64,000 bases of DNA from Ancrocorticia sp052089425 (GTDB lineage: Bacteria; Actinomycetota; Actinomycetes; Actinomycetales; Actinomycetaceae). The stretch covers positions 1 through 64,000 of the forward strand of contig NZ_JBQCZW010000011.1 of the NCBI RefSeq assembly GCF_052089425.1, read 5' to 3'. Below are positions 35,872 to 43,479 of this stretch, piece by piece (position 1 is the stretch's first letter; the number at the start of each line of letters is the position of its first letter). A program made the position numbers and the translations under genes. The notes beneath the pieces are model-generated. The model worked only from the letters and a program-made list of their open reading frames with translations. It did no database searches and was not told the origin of the DNA.

Positions 35872-36529
35872 CGTTGCCCTGCAACGACATGTTGCGCGCG
35901 TAGCACTGCAAGTCCTTAAATCCGATGGCTTTGTTCTCGCAGGGTCGGGTGCCATTCGCGAACATGGACTCATTAACCGCCCTACTGAGGACATTGATCT
36001 TTTCACGTCGCGCCAGCATTCGGGGGAGTTTCAGAGTGCGTTGAAGCGGCTTGTATCCAAATTGGTCGAGCAGGGTGTGGATGTCAGTATTAGCCGCCAG
36101 TCTGATGAGTACGCACGCCTTACTCTGCGATCTCCCAACCAAGAGGATCTTTCAATCGATTTGGGAGTTGACTGGCGCGGCAGCGAACCAGCAGAGCTTG
36201 ATATCGGCCCTGTCCTATCTCTGCTCGATTCGGTGGGAAGCAAAGTTGCTGCCCTGTATTCTCGCAACGAAGCACGCGACTTCCTTGACGTTGACACGAT
36301 CCGCGAGACTGGTGCGTTTTCCGATACCGAACTCATTGACATGGCCAAGCGGTTCGAGCCCAACTTCGATCTTGAGTATTTCACGCACGTCCTCCAACGA
36401 AGCGCGAATATCATACCCGAGCAAGTACAGCCCTACGGTATTACACCGACTCAACTTGTCGCCATCCAAGACCGGTTAATGATGTGGGCACGGTCTGTTT
36501 CAGATGACAAACCACAGTCCAGAGAATAG
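35864..36529 (+). CDS. AbiEii/AbiGii-family nucleotidyltransferase (putative toxin)
   Basis: Minimal nucleotidyltransferase of the MenA/AbiEii superfamily, 221 aa. It starts at ATG 35864, overlapping the preceding gene; the frame runs open to 35708, but the overlap start is preferred. The catalytic core is LAGSGAIREHG (G-S motif) followed by RPTEDIDLF, the two-aspartate metal site, near residues 24-45. A later basic segment, SKVAALYSRNEARDFLDV with Lys and Arg-D-F-D, matches AbiEii KxxA..R..KDxxDL. Relatives block growth by modifying tRNA 3' ends. It lies 170 bp from a tRNA-Thr gene. Base composition looks lower in GC than its surroundings. Confidence 0.8.
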   Translation: MDSVALQRHVARVALQVLKSDGFVLAGSGAIREHGLINRPTEDIDLFTSRQHSGEFQSALKRLVSKLVEQGVDVSISRQSDEYARLTLRSPNQEDLSIDLGVDWRGSEPAELDIGPVLSLLDSVGSKVAALYSRNEARDFLDVDTIRETGAFSDTELIDMAKRFEPNFDLEYFTHVLQRSANIIPEQVQPYGITPTQLVAIQDRLMMWARSVSDDKPQSRE

Positions 36530-36669
36530 TTGGCTTACCGTCTTATAAGCGAGGAAGTTGCCAACAGAAATGCCCACTGACGGACAGGGAAACTGGATTC
36601 CGGTTTCTCGGGGTTAATGGCCTATTGCCCCTTATTACTCCCTTTTCGTTTGTTTTCGGGCAGCCGAAA

Positions 36670-36695
36670 GCCCCGATTCCATCCGGAACCGGGGC
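36670..36695 (-). terminator. Terminator of tRNA-Thr
   Basis: An 11-bp stem with one mismatch (36670-36680 with 36685-36695, loop ATCC), directly downstream of the tRNA on its own strand, followed by TTTCGG. The rest of 36530-36669 shows no gene. Confidence 0.7.
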
Positions 36696-36701
36696 CAATG
36701 G

Positions 36702-36774
36702 AGCCACCTAAGAGAATCGAACTCTTGACCTTCTCATTACGAGTGAGACGCTCTGCCGACTGAGCTAAGGTGGC
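36702..36774 (-). tRNA. tRNA-Thr (anticodon CGT)
   Basis: A 73-nt cloverleaf. Acceptor GCCACCT pairs with AGGTGGC. The D arm is GCTC..GAGC. The anticodon stem TCTCA/TGAGA encloses loop CTCGTAA, giving anticodon CGT (reads ACG). The T arm has the GTTCGATTC loop sequence. CCA is encoded at 36701-36699 after discriminator T. Its 3' end faces the accessory-looking genes at 32.8-36.5 kb. Confidence 0.96.
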
Positions 36775-36834
36775 ACGCCGCTTTTGCAGCGCTCGCAATA
36801 TTACCCAAGGGAATAACGCGCTGCAAATTAGGCG

Positions 36835-38427
36835 CTACTTCTCACATGTGAGGCCGTCTTGTGGGACGGTTCCAGCCAGAAGGTAGGCGTTCAAGGGATC
36901 GTTGATGCATGAATCAGCGCGGCTGTAGGCCGTGTGGCCATCACCTTCCCACGTCACAAGAACAGAGTTGTCGAAATCTTCGTTCATCGCCTCGGACCAA
37001 TGGTAAGGGGTTGCCGGATCGTATCTAGTTCCCACAACAACGATCATGTCTGATCCCTGTGCGGTCAATGCGTCCGGCTGCTCGGCCGGTTGGTAGGCCC
37101 AGTTGGCGCACATGCTTTCGCCTTCGGTCATGTAGCTACCGAATACGGGGGCTTCATCCTTGATCTTCTCGGAGAGTTCCTCCCCATCCTTGCCTGATCC
37201 AGGCCCGTAATCCGCACAGTTGATAGCCCAGTTGGCCTCTGTCCCGTTCGTTTCAAACGTGCCATCATCGTTGCGTTCGTTGCTCAGATCGTTGAACATC
37301 TGGAAGAGATCGCCTGTTCCGTCATTGATCACTTCGTCGAAGGCCTGACTGAGCTGGGGCCAGAGCGCATCTTCGTACATCGGCATGATCATCCCGCCAA
37401 AAAGCTGGGACTGGGTGAGCGGACGGTCGGGATCGCTGGTTGGAATAGGCTCTTTCAGAGAGGCCTCGAAAATATCATGAACCTGTTCGAGGCCCTCGTC
37501 AACTGTTCCATCGAACGGGCACGTTGTCCCGCCAGCTAGGCAATCCTCCATGTAGCGTTCGTAGGCCACTTCGAACCCGAGCGTCTGGTCATAACTCATC
37601 TGCTCTAGGCCCAGAGTTGGATCAACCGCCCCATCGAGGATTAGCCGGCCAACGTTTTCTGGGAACAGATCTGCGTATTCTCCGCCGAGGAACGTGCCGT
37701 AGGAGAATCCCTTGTAGTAAAGCTTGGGATCGCCAACGAGGTGACGCATCACGTCAATGTCCTGAGCCGCATAAGGCGTGCCAACATACGCCAGCAGACC
37801 ACCGGAGTTCTCGTCACACCCATCGGTGATGGTTTTCAGATCCTTTTCGTATTTCTCTTCCCACCCGTCCTCAGATTCGTCGTATGCCGCATCCAGAAGC
37901 TTGTCCAGCGTGGCATCATCAACGCAATCGATCGGCGTTGAATCCCCGACTCCGCGCGGATCAAAGCCAACGATGTCAAAGTTAGCTCGAATATTCTCGT
38001 CGAAATAGTACTCGGCACTCTCCGCCACGCCCTTGCCGGAGCCGCCGGGACCACCCGGATTGACGAACAGGCTGCCAATCGGCGATTCGTCAGCCGGCCG
38101 CTTGAGCATCGCAACAGTGATTGTCTCGCCGCCAGGATCGTCGTAATCGAGCGGCACCGTAATATCTGCGCACTCGAAAGAGTCACATTCTTCCCACGTC
38201 AGATCCTGACCATAGAACTCCTCCAGACCAGACGGAATCTCCGGCATTGGAGCATCGATCGGGACTACGTCGCCAGAAGGCTCCCCCGATGGGGCGGGCG
38301 CAGTGGGCTCAGGTCCTGAAGTTTGTTGGGGCTCGGTGGGCAAGAGTGCGGAGGATTCAACTGCACATGCACTCAAGACCAGCGCGGAGGCAGAGAGGGT
38401 CGCAAACATCAACTGTCGTGGCTTCAC
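36835..38427 (-). CDS. Secreted alpha/beta-hydrolase peptidase, S33 (tripeptidyl aminopeptidase-like) lipoprotein
   Basis: Cell-surface peptidase that removes short peptides from N-termini, 530 aa. The lipoprotein signal MFATLSASALVLSAC has Cys about 23 residues from the start. The nucleophile elbow is KGFSYGTFLGGEYA (Ser). The acid is in VVGTRYDPATPYHW (Asp) and the His in WEGDGHTAYSR, plus four or more conserved cysteines, as in Streptomyces SCO7095-like enzymes. Start: GTG 38427 is preferred because TACGGT lies 6 nt upstream as a possible -10, suggesting a leaderless message. Alternatives are 38463 (GTG) and 38409 (ATG). Confidence 0.88.
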   Translation of the reverse strand: MKPRQLMFATLSASALVLSACAVESSALLPTEPQQTSGPEPTAPAPSGEPSGDVVPIDAPMPEIPSGLEEFYGQDLTWEECDSFECADITVPLDYDDPGGETITVAMLKRPADESPIGSLFVNPGGPGGSGKGVAESAEYYFDENIRANFDIVGFDPRGVGDSTPIDCVDDATLDKLLDAAYDESEDGWEEKYEKDLKTITDGCDENSGGLLAYVGTPYAAQDIDVMRHLVGDPKLYYKGFSYGTFLGGEYADLFPENVGRLILDGAVDPTLGLEQMSYDQTLGFEVAYERYMEDCLAGGTTCPFDGTVDEGLEQVHDIFEASLKEPIPTSDPDRPLTQSQLFGGMIMPMYEDALWPQLSQAFDEVINDGTGDLFQMFNDLSNERNDDGTFETNGTEANWAINCADYGPGSGKDGEELSEKIKDEAPVFGSYMTEGESMCANWAYQPAEQPDALTAQGSDMIVVVGTRYDPATPYHWSEAMNEDFDNSVLVTWEGDGHTAYSRADSCINDPLNAYLLAGTVPQDGLTCEK

Positions 38428-38545
38428 CCCTACACCGTATAGGCAGGAGCCCGCACTGCGCACTTTCTCTCACAAACCTGTGGATAAGAAATGCGCCGGG
38501 AAAACTGTGGACACGGCGAGCTACGACTGCCCGCGTCCTGAGCTT

Positions 38546-39706
38546 CTACGCTTGCGGGCGGAAGGCCAACATCATGGCTTCCACTGCCAGCAGAGGATCC
38601 ACGTTGCCAGCGATCCGAGTACGCGCTTGAGAGATTGCATCCATACGCTCCACGGATTGCTCGGGCGTTGACGCACCGGCAAGTCCCTCAATCTCCCGCG
38701 CGAAATCTCCGTTCACTAGCGCAACATCCGCGCCTAACTGAACGGTCAGGACATCGCGGAACAGGGAGAGCATATCGATCATTGCGCGGTCCAACTCGTC
38801 GCGTTTGGCTCGCGTGGCACGCCTCTTGTGTTCTTCTTCCACCTCGCGGATTTGGGCGCGCACGGCAGGAGGAACCCGGGTACCTTCTTCGATGCCCAAA
38901 GATCTCTTGAGCTCAGCAATATCCTCGTCCTTGGACGTACCGCTCTTAGATTGGGCAACAGCAACCGCAACGTTCATGATCCGCTGAGCACCAATCACGG
39001 CATCGCCAGCTCCGCGCACAGATAGTGCCGCCTTCAACGTGTCTTTCCGCTGCCTGCCGGCTTCCGGGTCAAGCGCCAAGGCGCGCGCCCTGCCGATATG
39101 AGATTGCGCCGCGCGCGCCGCAACCTGAGCCATCTCCGGATCCACGTGATCGCGCCGCACCAGCAACTCCGCAACATCGTCGGGTGCGGGCACCACAAGA
39201 TTAATATTGCGGCAACGCGAACGGATCGTTTGCATGACGTCCTCTGGCGAAGGCGTGCACAGAATCCAAATTGTTGTTGGAGGCGGCTCTTCGATGGCTT
39301 TGAGCAGCACGTTTGTGGTGCGTTCGGCCATGCGGTCAGCATCCTCCACAATGATGACCCGCCACCGCCCAACGCCCGGCGCAACATAGGAACCACCAAC
39401 GAGTCCCCTCGTCTGATCCACGGTGATGGTGACTCCCTGTGTGGACACGATGTCAACGTCAGGATGGTTTCCCGCGAGGACGCTTCGGCATCCGGAGCAC
39501 TCGCCGCATCCGGGAGTCGGTCCCGTGCATTCCAACGCAGCCGCGAGCGCACGCGCGGCATTCGAGCGCCCTGAGCCTGGAGGCCCCGTAAAGAGCCACG
39601 CCTGACTCATGGACGAATTGCTGTCCGATCCTCGGGAAGCCACAGCTGCCCGTTCCAGCTGTTCACGCACCACGTCTTGCCCGGCAAGATCATCGAATAC
39701 GCTCAC
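38546..39706 (-). CDS. holB: DNA polymerase III subunit delta prime
   Basis: Clamp-loader subunit, 386 aa. AAA+ fold with FTGPPGSGRSNAARALA near residue 38, where the usual Walker lysine is Arg, so it likely does not hydrolyse ATP, as is normal for delta prime. A zinc ribbon follows (CTGPTPGCGECSGC). The SRC motif is in TIRSRCRNINL near residue 165, preceded by NVLLKAIEEPPPTTIW. Its start overlaps the tmk stop by four bases (ATGA). It is the last gene of topA-tmk-holB. Confidence 0.95.
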   Translation of the reverse strand: MSVFDDLAGQDVVREQLERAAVASRGSDSNSSMSQAWLFTGPPGSGRSNAARALAAALECTGPTPGCGECSGCRSVLAGNHPDVDIVSTQGVTITVDQTRGLVGGSYVAPGVGRWRVIIVEDADRMAERTTNVLLKAIEEPPPTTIWILCTPSPEDVMQTIRSRCRNINLVVPAPDDVAELLVRRDHVDPEMAQVAARAAQSHIGRARALALDPEAGRQRKDTLKAALSVRGAGDAVIGAQRIMNVAVAVAQSKSGTSKDEDIAELKRSLGIEEGTRVPPAVRAQIREVEEEHKRRATRAKRDELDRAMIDMLSLFRDVLTVQLGADVALVNGDFAREIEGLAGASTPEQSVERMDAISQARTRIAGNVDPLLAVEAMMLAFRPQA

Positions 39707-40401
39707 GCGCTCGCCTCACCACGAGGCCCGGCCCCACGGGACACATCGTCCCCGGCGCTGCTATCAACCGCCCCAGAAAGATCAGCAGCGATCGGGCCGT
39801 CCCCACCAAACAAATCGGCAACAGCTCCCCAAACCGACGCCGTAACCGATGCCATGTCACCGCTAGCGTCCACCACGCGCCACCGCGCCGGTTCCGCCTC
39901 AGCCAGAGCAAGAAACTCGCGGCGCACAGCCTCGTGGAACTCACGGCCGGCAGCCTCGATACGATCCAGCGTGCCACCAACCCGAGCGCTTCCCACATCC
40001 ACGGGCACATCCAGCAAGATGGTGCGATCGGGCATCAACCCGCCGGTGGCCCACAGGCTGAGCTGGCGAACTTCATCCGGCCCAAGATCGCGCGCGACCC
40101 CCTGATAGGCCACCGACGAATCAAGGTACCGATCACCGATCACCACAGCACCGCGATCGAGCGCAGGCCGCACGAGCGTCGCAATATGATGGGCGCGATC
40201 AGCCGCGTACAACAGCGCCTCCGCCTTGGCGGACACGTCACCGCCGTGCAGAATAAGCTCGCGGATCGAACGCCCGAGGTCTGTCCCGCCGGGTTCACGC
40301 GTGGTCACTACCTCGTAGCCAGAACGGCGCAGATGCTCGGCCAGCCGCTGAAGATGGGTGCTCTTCCCGGCGCCGTCCCCACCCTCGAACGTGATGAACA
40401 T
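39703..40401 (-). CDS. tmk: Thymidylate kinase
   Basis: Phosphorylates dTMP to dTDP for DNA synthesis, 232 aa. P-loop FEGGDGAGKSTH is at residues 4-15. The DR(Y/H) motif is VIGDRYLDSSVAYQG near residue 88. The substrate Arg block is TTREPGGTDLGRSIRELIL near residue 35. The C-terminus has an extra 25-residue Gly/Ser/Asp-rich tail beyond the family norm. The start directly abuts the topA stop (TAAATG). Confidence 0.96.
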   Translation of the reverse strand: MFITFEGGDGAGKSTHLQRLAEHLRRSGYEVVTTREPGGTDLGRSIRELILHGGDVSAKAEALLYAADRAHHIATLVRPALDRGAVVIGDRYLDSSVAYQGVARDLGPDEVRQLSLWATGGLMPDRTILLDVPVDVGSARVGGTLDRIEAAGREFHEAVRREFLALAEAEPARWRVVDASGDMASVTASVWGAVADLFGGDGPIAADLSGAVDSSAGDDVSRGAGPRGEASA

Positions 40402-43158
40402 TTACTCGCTCGCCTTCGTACCTTTGGTGCCGGTCTTTTTGGCAGGAGTTTTCTTCGCCGGGGTTTTCTTTGCAGGAGCCTTCTTCGCGGGAGACTTCTT
40501 TTTTGACGACGACGATTTCGCCGCCGCCTTACGCCTCGGCTTCTTGGCAGGCGCCGCGGCCCTACGATCGGCCAACAGTTCGTACGCTCGATCGTTGGAG
40601 ATCATGTTCGGATCGTCATCGCGCTTCAGCGAGGCGTTGACGGTGCCGTCCGTGACATATGGGCCGAATCGTCCATCCTTGAGAACCACGGGCTTCTCGC
40701 TGACCGGGTCCACGCCGAGTTCCTTGAGCGGGGCCTTCTGAGTTGCTCCGCGCCGTTGCTTCGGCTGGGCGAAGAGCTCCTTGGCCTCGTCAAGCGTAAT
40801 GGAGAAAATCTGCTCCTCGTTCGTGAGCGAACGGGAATCAGATCCCTTCTTGAGATACGGGCCGTACCGCCCGTTCGTGGCGAGCACATCCTCATCATCA
40901 AGCTGGCCAACGGTGCGCGGAAGCGAGAGCAGAGCGAGTGCTTGCTCCAACGTCACGGTTTCTGTGTCCATCGTGGAGAAAAGGGAGGCAGTCCGGGGCT
41001 TCGGCTTGCGTTTGGAGGGCCGGCCAGTGGGCGTCAGTGCTACCTCACCATCGGGAATCTCCTCGGTGATGTAGGGACCAAAACGGCCCACCTTGGCCAA
41101 AATAGTATGGTTCGTTTCTGGATCGATGCCCAGTTCACGGCCCTGTGATGATCCCTTCTCAAGGATCTCCTGTGCTTTGGCCACCGTCAGCTCATCAGGG
41201 GCAACCCCCTCAGGCACAGAAGCGCGGCGCAGTTCTTCGCCGTTGGGTCCAGTCTCCTGAAGGTAGGGTCCATACCGGCCAACGCGCAGCGTGATTCCCT
41301 CGCCCAGATCGATCGAGTTGACCGCGCGAGCATCGATATCGCCGAGGCTCTCCACCTGACCTTCGAGTCCCGGGGTGGCGTTGTTTCCGCGCCAGAACCG
41401 CTCAAGGTAGGCCGGGCCAGACTCATCACCTGATGCAATGGAATCCAGCTCGTTTTCCATCTTTGCGGTGAAATCATAATCCACAAGGTGCGGAAGGTTT
41501 TCTTCCAACAATCGGGTGACAGAGAACGCCACCCACGTGGGAACAAGCGCTTGGGAGCGGTGCTCCACATAGCCGCGGTCCGCAATAGTGGAAATGGTGG
41601 CCGCATAGGTGGATGGGCGCCCAATTCCCAGCTCTTCCATGGTCTTGACCAAAGAAGCCTCGGTGTAACGCGGAGGCGGCAGAGTTTCGTGGCCTTCGGC
41701 GGTTGCTTCGGAGACGTCCAGATTCTCGCCCTCCGCCAAGTCTGGAAGCCTCTTCTGGCTATCCTTGTCCGACCCGCCGTAGCGCTTGGCATCCTGTGAT
41801 TCCTCGTAGGCTGCGAGGAATCCGGGGAAGGTAATCACGGTGCCCGAGGCGGAGAACTCCGCCGTATCAGCAGAAGCTGCACCCTTGACGGCAACCGCCA
41901 TCTTGGCAGTGGCCGTTTTCCCCACAGCATCGGCCATCTGGCAAGCGATGGTGCGCTTCCAGATCAATTCGTAGAGCTTGAACTGCGCACCGTTCAGATC
42001 ACCCCTGACCTGACTCGGCGTGCGGAAATGATCTCCCGCTGGGCGGATGGCCTCGTGTGCCTCCTGAGCTCCCTTGGACTTCGTTGCGTAGTAGCGGGGC
42101 TTCTCCGTCAGGGAAGAAGTCCCGTAAAGTTCCTTGATTTGTGCACGTGCAGCAGCAACAGCCTGCTGGGACAGGTTGACCGAATCGGTACGCATGTAGG
42201 TGATATAGCCGTTTTCATACAGCCCCTGCGCGGTACGCATCGTGTCCCTAGCACTCATGCGCAGCTTGCGGGAGGCTTCCTGCTGCAACGTGGACGTGGT
42301 AAACGGCGGGGCCGGGCGGCGCTTGTATGGCTTGGTCTCAACGGAGGTGACCGTTGCCTTGTTCTGGGCCACCGCCAGCTCGAGTCCGTGCGCATCGGCC
42401 TCGTTCAGCCTGCGAACTCCGTCCTTGAGGGCCTTAGGCTTGAGTTCGCCGTGATCGTTGTAATCGCGGCCAGTGGCGATGCGCGAGCCATCAAGGCTGA
42501 TGAGCTTGGCGGAAAACTCTTCGTTTTCCTTGTTCATCAGTGCGGTCACGTCCCAGTAGGAGGCCGCAACGAACGCCATGCGCTCGCGTTCGCGATCAAC
42601 CACAAGACGGGTGGCTACCGATTGCACGCGGCCCGCGGACAGTCCTGGAGCAATCTTGCGCCAGAGCAGGGGAGAAACTTCGTAGCCAACCAAGCGATCG
42701 AGGATGCGGCGCGATTCCTGAGCGTCTACCAGCTGGTTGTCCAGTTCCCGAGGAGTGTTGAGCGCCCGCGAGATGGCCTCTGGTGTGATCTCGTGGAACA
42801 CCATCCGCTTGACCGGAATCTTTGGCTTGAGGACTTCGTAGAGGTGCCACGCGATGGCTTCGCCCTCGCGATCCTCATCAGTTGCCAGCAGGAGTTCGTC
42901 CGCCTGCTTGAGCTTCTTCCGCAGTTCGGCAACCTTCTTCTTCTTGTCCGGTGCCACCACGTAATAGGGCTCGAAGCCGTTATCCACATCCACGGCGAAG
43001 CGGCCATAGGGTCCCTTCTTCATGTCAGCGGGCAGCTCTGACGGCTGCGGCAGATCGCGAATGTGGCCTACCGATGCCTCAACATCGTAATCGTTGCCTA
43101 GGTATCCGCTGATCGTCCGCCCTTTGGCCGGCGACTCGACAATGACGAGTTTGGTCAC
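40402..43158 (-). CDS. topA: DNA topoisomerase I
   Basis: Relaxes negative supercoils, 918 aa. It starts at GTG 43158 (MTKLVIVESPAKGRTISGYLG), with AGAAGGAAG just upstream; an earlier GTG at 43176 would place the ribosome site inside the gene. The Toprim domain is 1-120 with ATDEDREGEAIAWHL. The active-site Tyr is in ENGYITYMRTDSVNLS near residue 303. The C-terminal region carries repeated topoisomerase C-domains (LRVGRYGPYLQ, NGRYGPYLKKG, DGRFGPYVTDG) instead of zinc fingers. It ends with a Lys/Ala/Pro tail (KKTPAKK repeats), as in other actinobacteria. First gene of topA-tmk-holB. Confidence 0.97.
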   Translation of the reverse strand: MTKLVIVESPAKGRTISGYLGNDYDVEASVGHIRDLPQPSELPADMKKGPYGRFAVDVDNGFEPYYVVAPDKKKKVAELRKKLKQADELLLATDEDREGEAIAWHLYEVLKPKIPVKRMVFHEITPEAISRALNTPRELDNQLVDAQESRRILDRLVGYEVSPLLWRKIAPGLSAGRVQSVATRLVVDRERERMAFVAASYWDVTALMNKENEEFSAKLISLDGSRIATGRDYNDHGELKPKALKDGVRRLNEADAHGLELAVAQNKATVTSVETKPYKRRPAPPFTTSTLQQEASRKLRMSARDTMRTAQGLYENGYITYMRTDSVNLSQQAVAAARAQIKELYGTSSLTEKPRYYATKSKGAQEAHEAIRPAGDHFRTPSQVRGDLNGAQFKLYELIWKRTIACQMADAVGKTATAKMAVAVKGAASADTAEFSASGTVITFPGFLAAYEESQDAKRYGGSDKDSQKRLPDLAEGENLDVSEATAEGHETLPPPRYTEASLVKTMEELGIGRPSTYAATISTIADRGYVEHRSQALVPTWVAFSVTRLLEENLPHLVDYDFTAKMENELDSIASGDESGPAYLERFWRGNNATPGLEGQVESLGDIDARAVNSIDLGEGITLRVGRYGPYLQETGPNGEELRRASVPEGVAPDELTVAKAQEILEKGSSQGRELGIDPETNHTILAKVGRFGPYITEEIPDGEVALTPTGRPSKRKPKPRTASLFSTMDTETVTLEQALALLSLPRTVGQLDDEDVLATNGRYGPYLKKGSDSRSLTNEEQIFSITLDEAKELFAQPKQRRGATQKAPLKELGVDPVSEKPVVLKDGRFGPYVTDGTVNASLKRDDDPNMISNDRAYELLADRRAAAPAKKPRRKAAAKSSSSKKKSPAKKAPAKKTPAKKTPAKKTGTKGTKASE
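40499..40514 (+). repeat. Exact copy of TTTTTTGACGACGACG motif inside topA tail
   Basis: Antisense to topA, encoding KSSSSKKK in the basic tail. The only exact copy inside a coding sequence, in a segment under weak constraint. Confidence 0.9.
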
Positions 43159-43377
43159 GTTACTTCCTTCTGGCACGCAGTGCGTTTAGCTGCGGTTGCG
43201 TTCACAGTTTCGTTTGAGTTCTGCACAACCAAAAACAGCAAGCGAGTTCTGACATGATGTTTAAGGTTCTCTCGGGACTATAACACCGCCCACCAACATT
43301 TAGCGCGGCTGCATACCAATCTTAGCCATACGCTGACAGCCTGCCCAAAGGCCTGTGTCCTGTTTGCGAGTGCAACA

Positions 43378-43410
43378 TGGTGTGGCCGCACACCCTGTAC
43401 GGCCACACCA
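43378..43410 (-). terminator. Terminator of surface-protein gene
   Basis: A perfect 11-bp stem (TGGTGTGGCCG at 43378-43388, CGGCCACACCA at 43400-43410), 70 bp past the LPXTG gene stop. No strong T-tract. The remainder of the 43159-43479 gap contains the topA promoter region and no gene. Confidence 0.6.
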
Positions 43411-43479
43411 CCGGTGCTCTTCTGACACCCTTCTCATCGGCGCCTAGCTGACGCCACTGCCAGTGCCAGCATCTGCTGA

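Noticed and set aside
42028..43041. 337-codon + strand frame opposite topA
   Set aside because: Shadow of topA Toprim and core domains.
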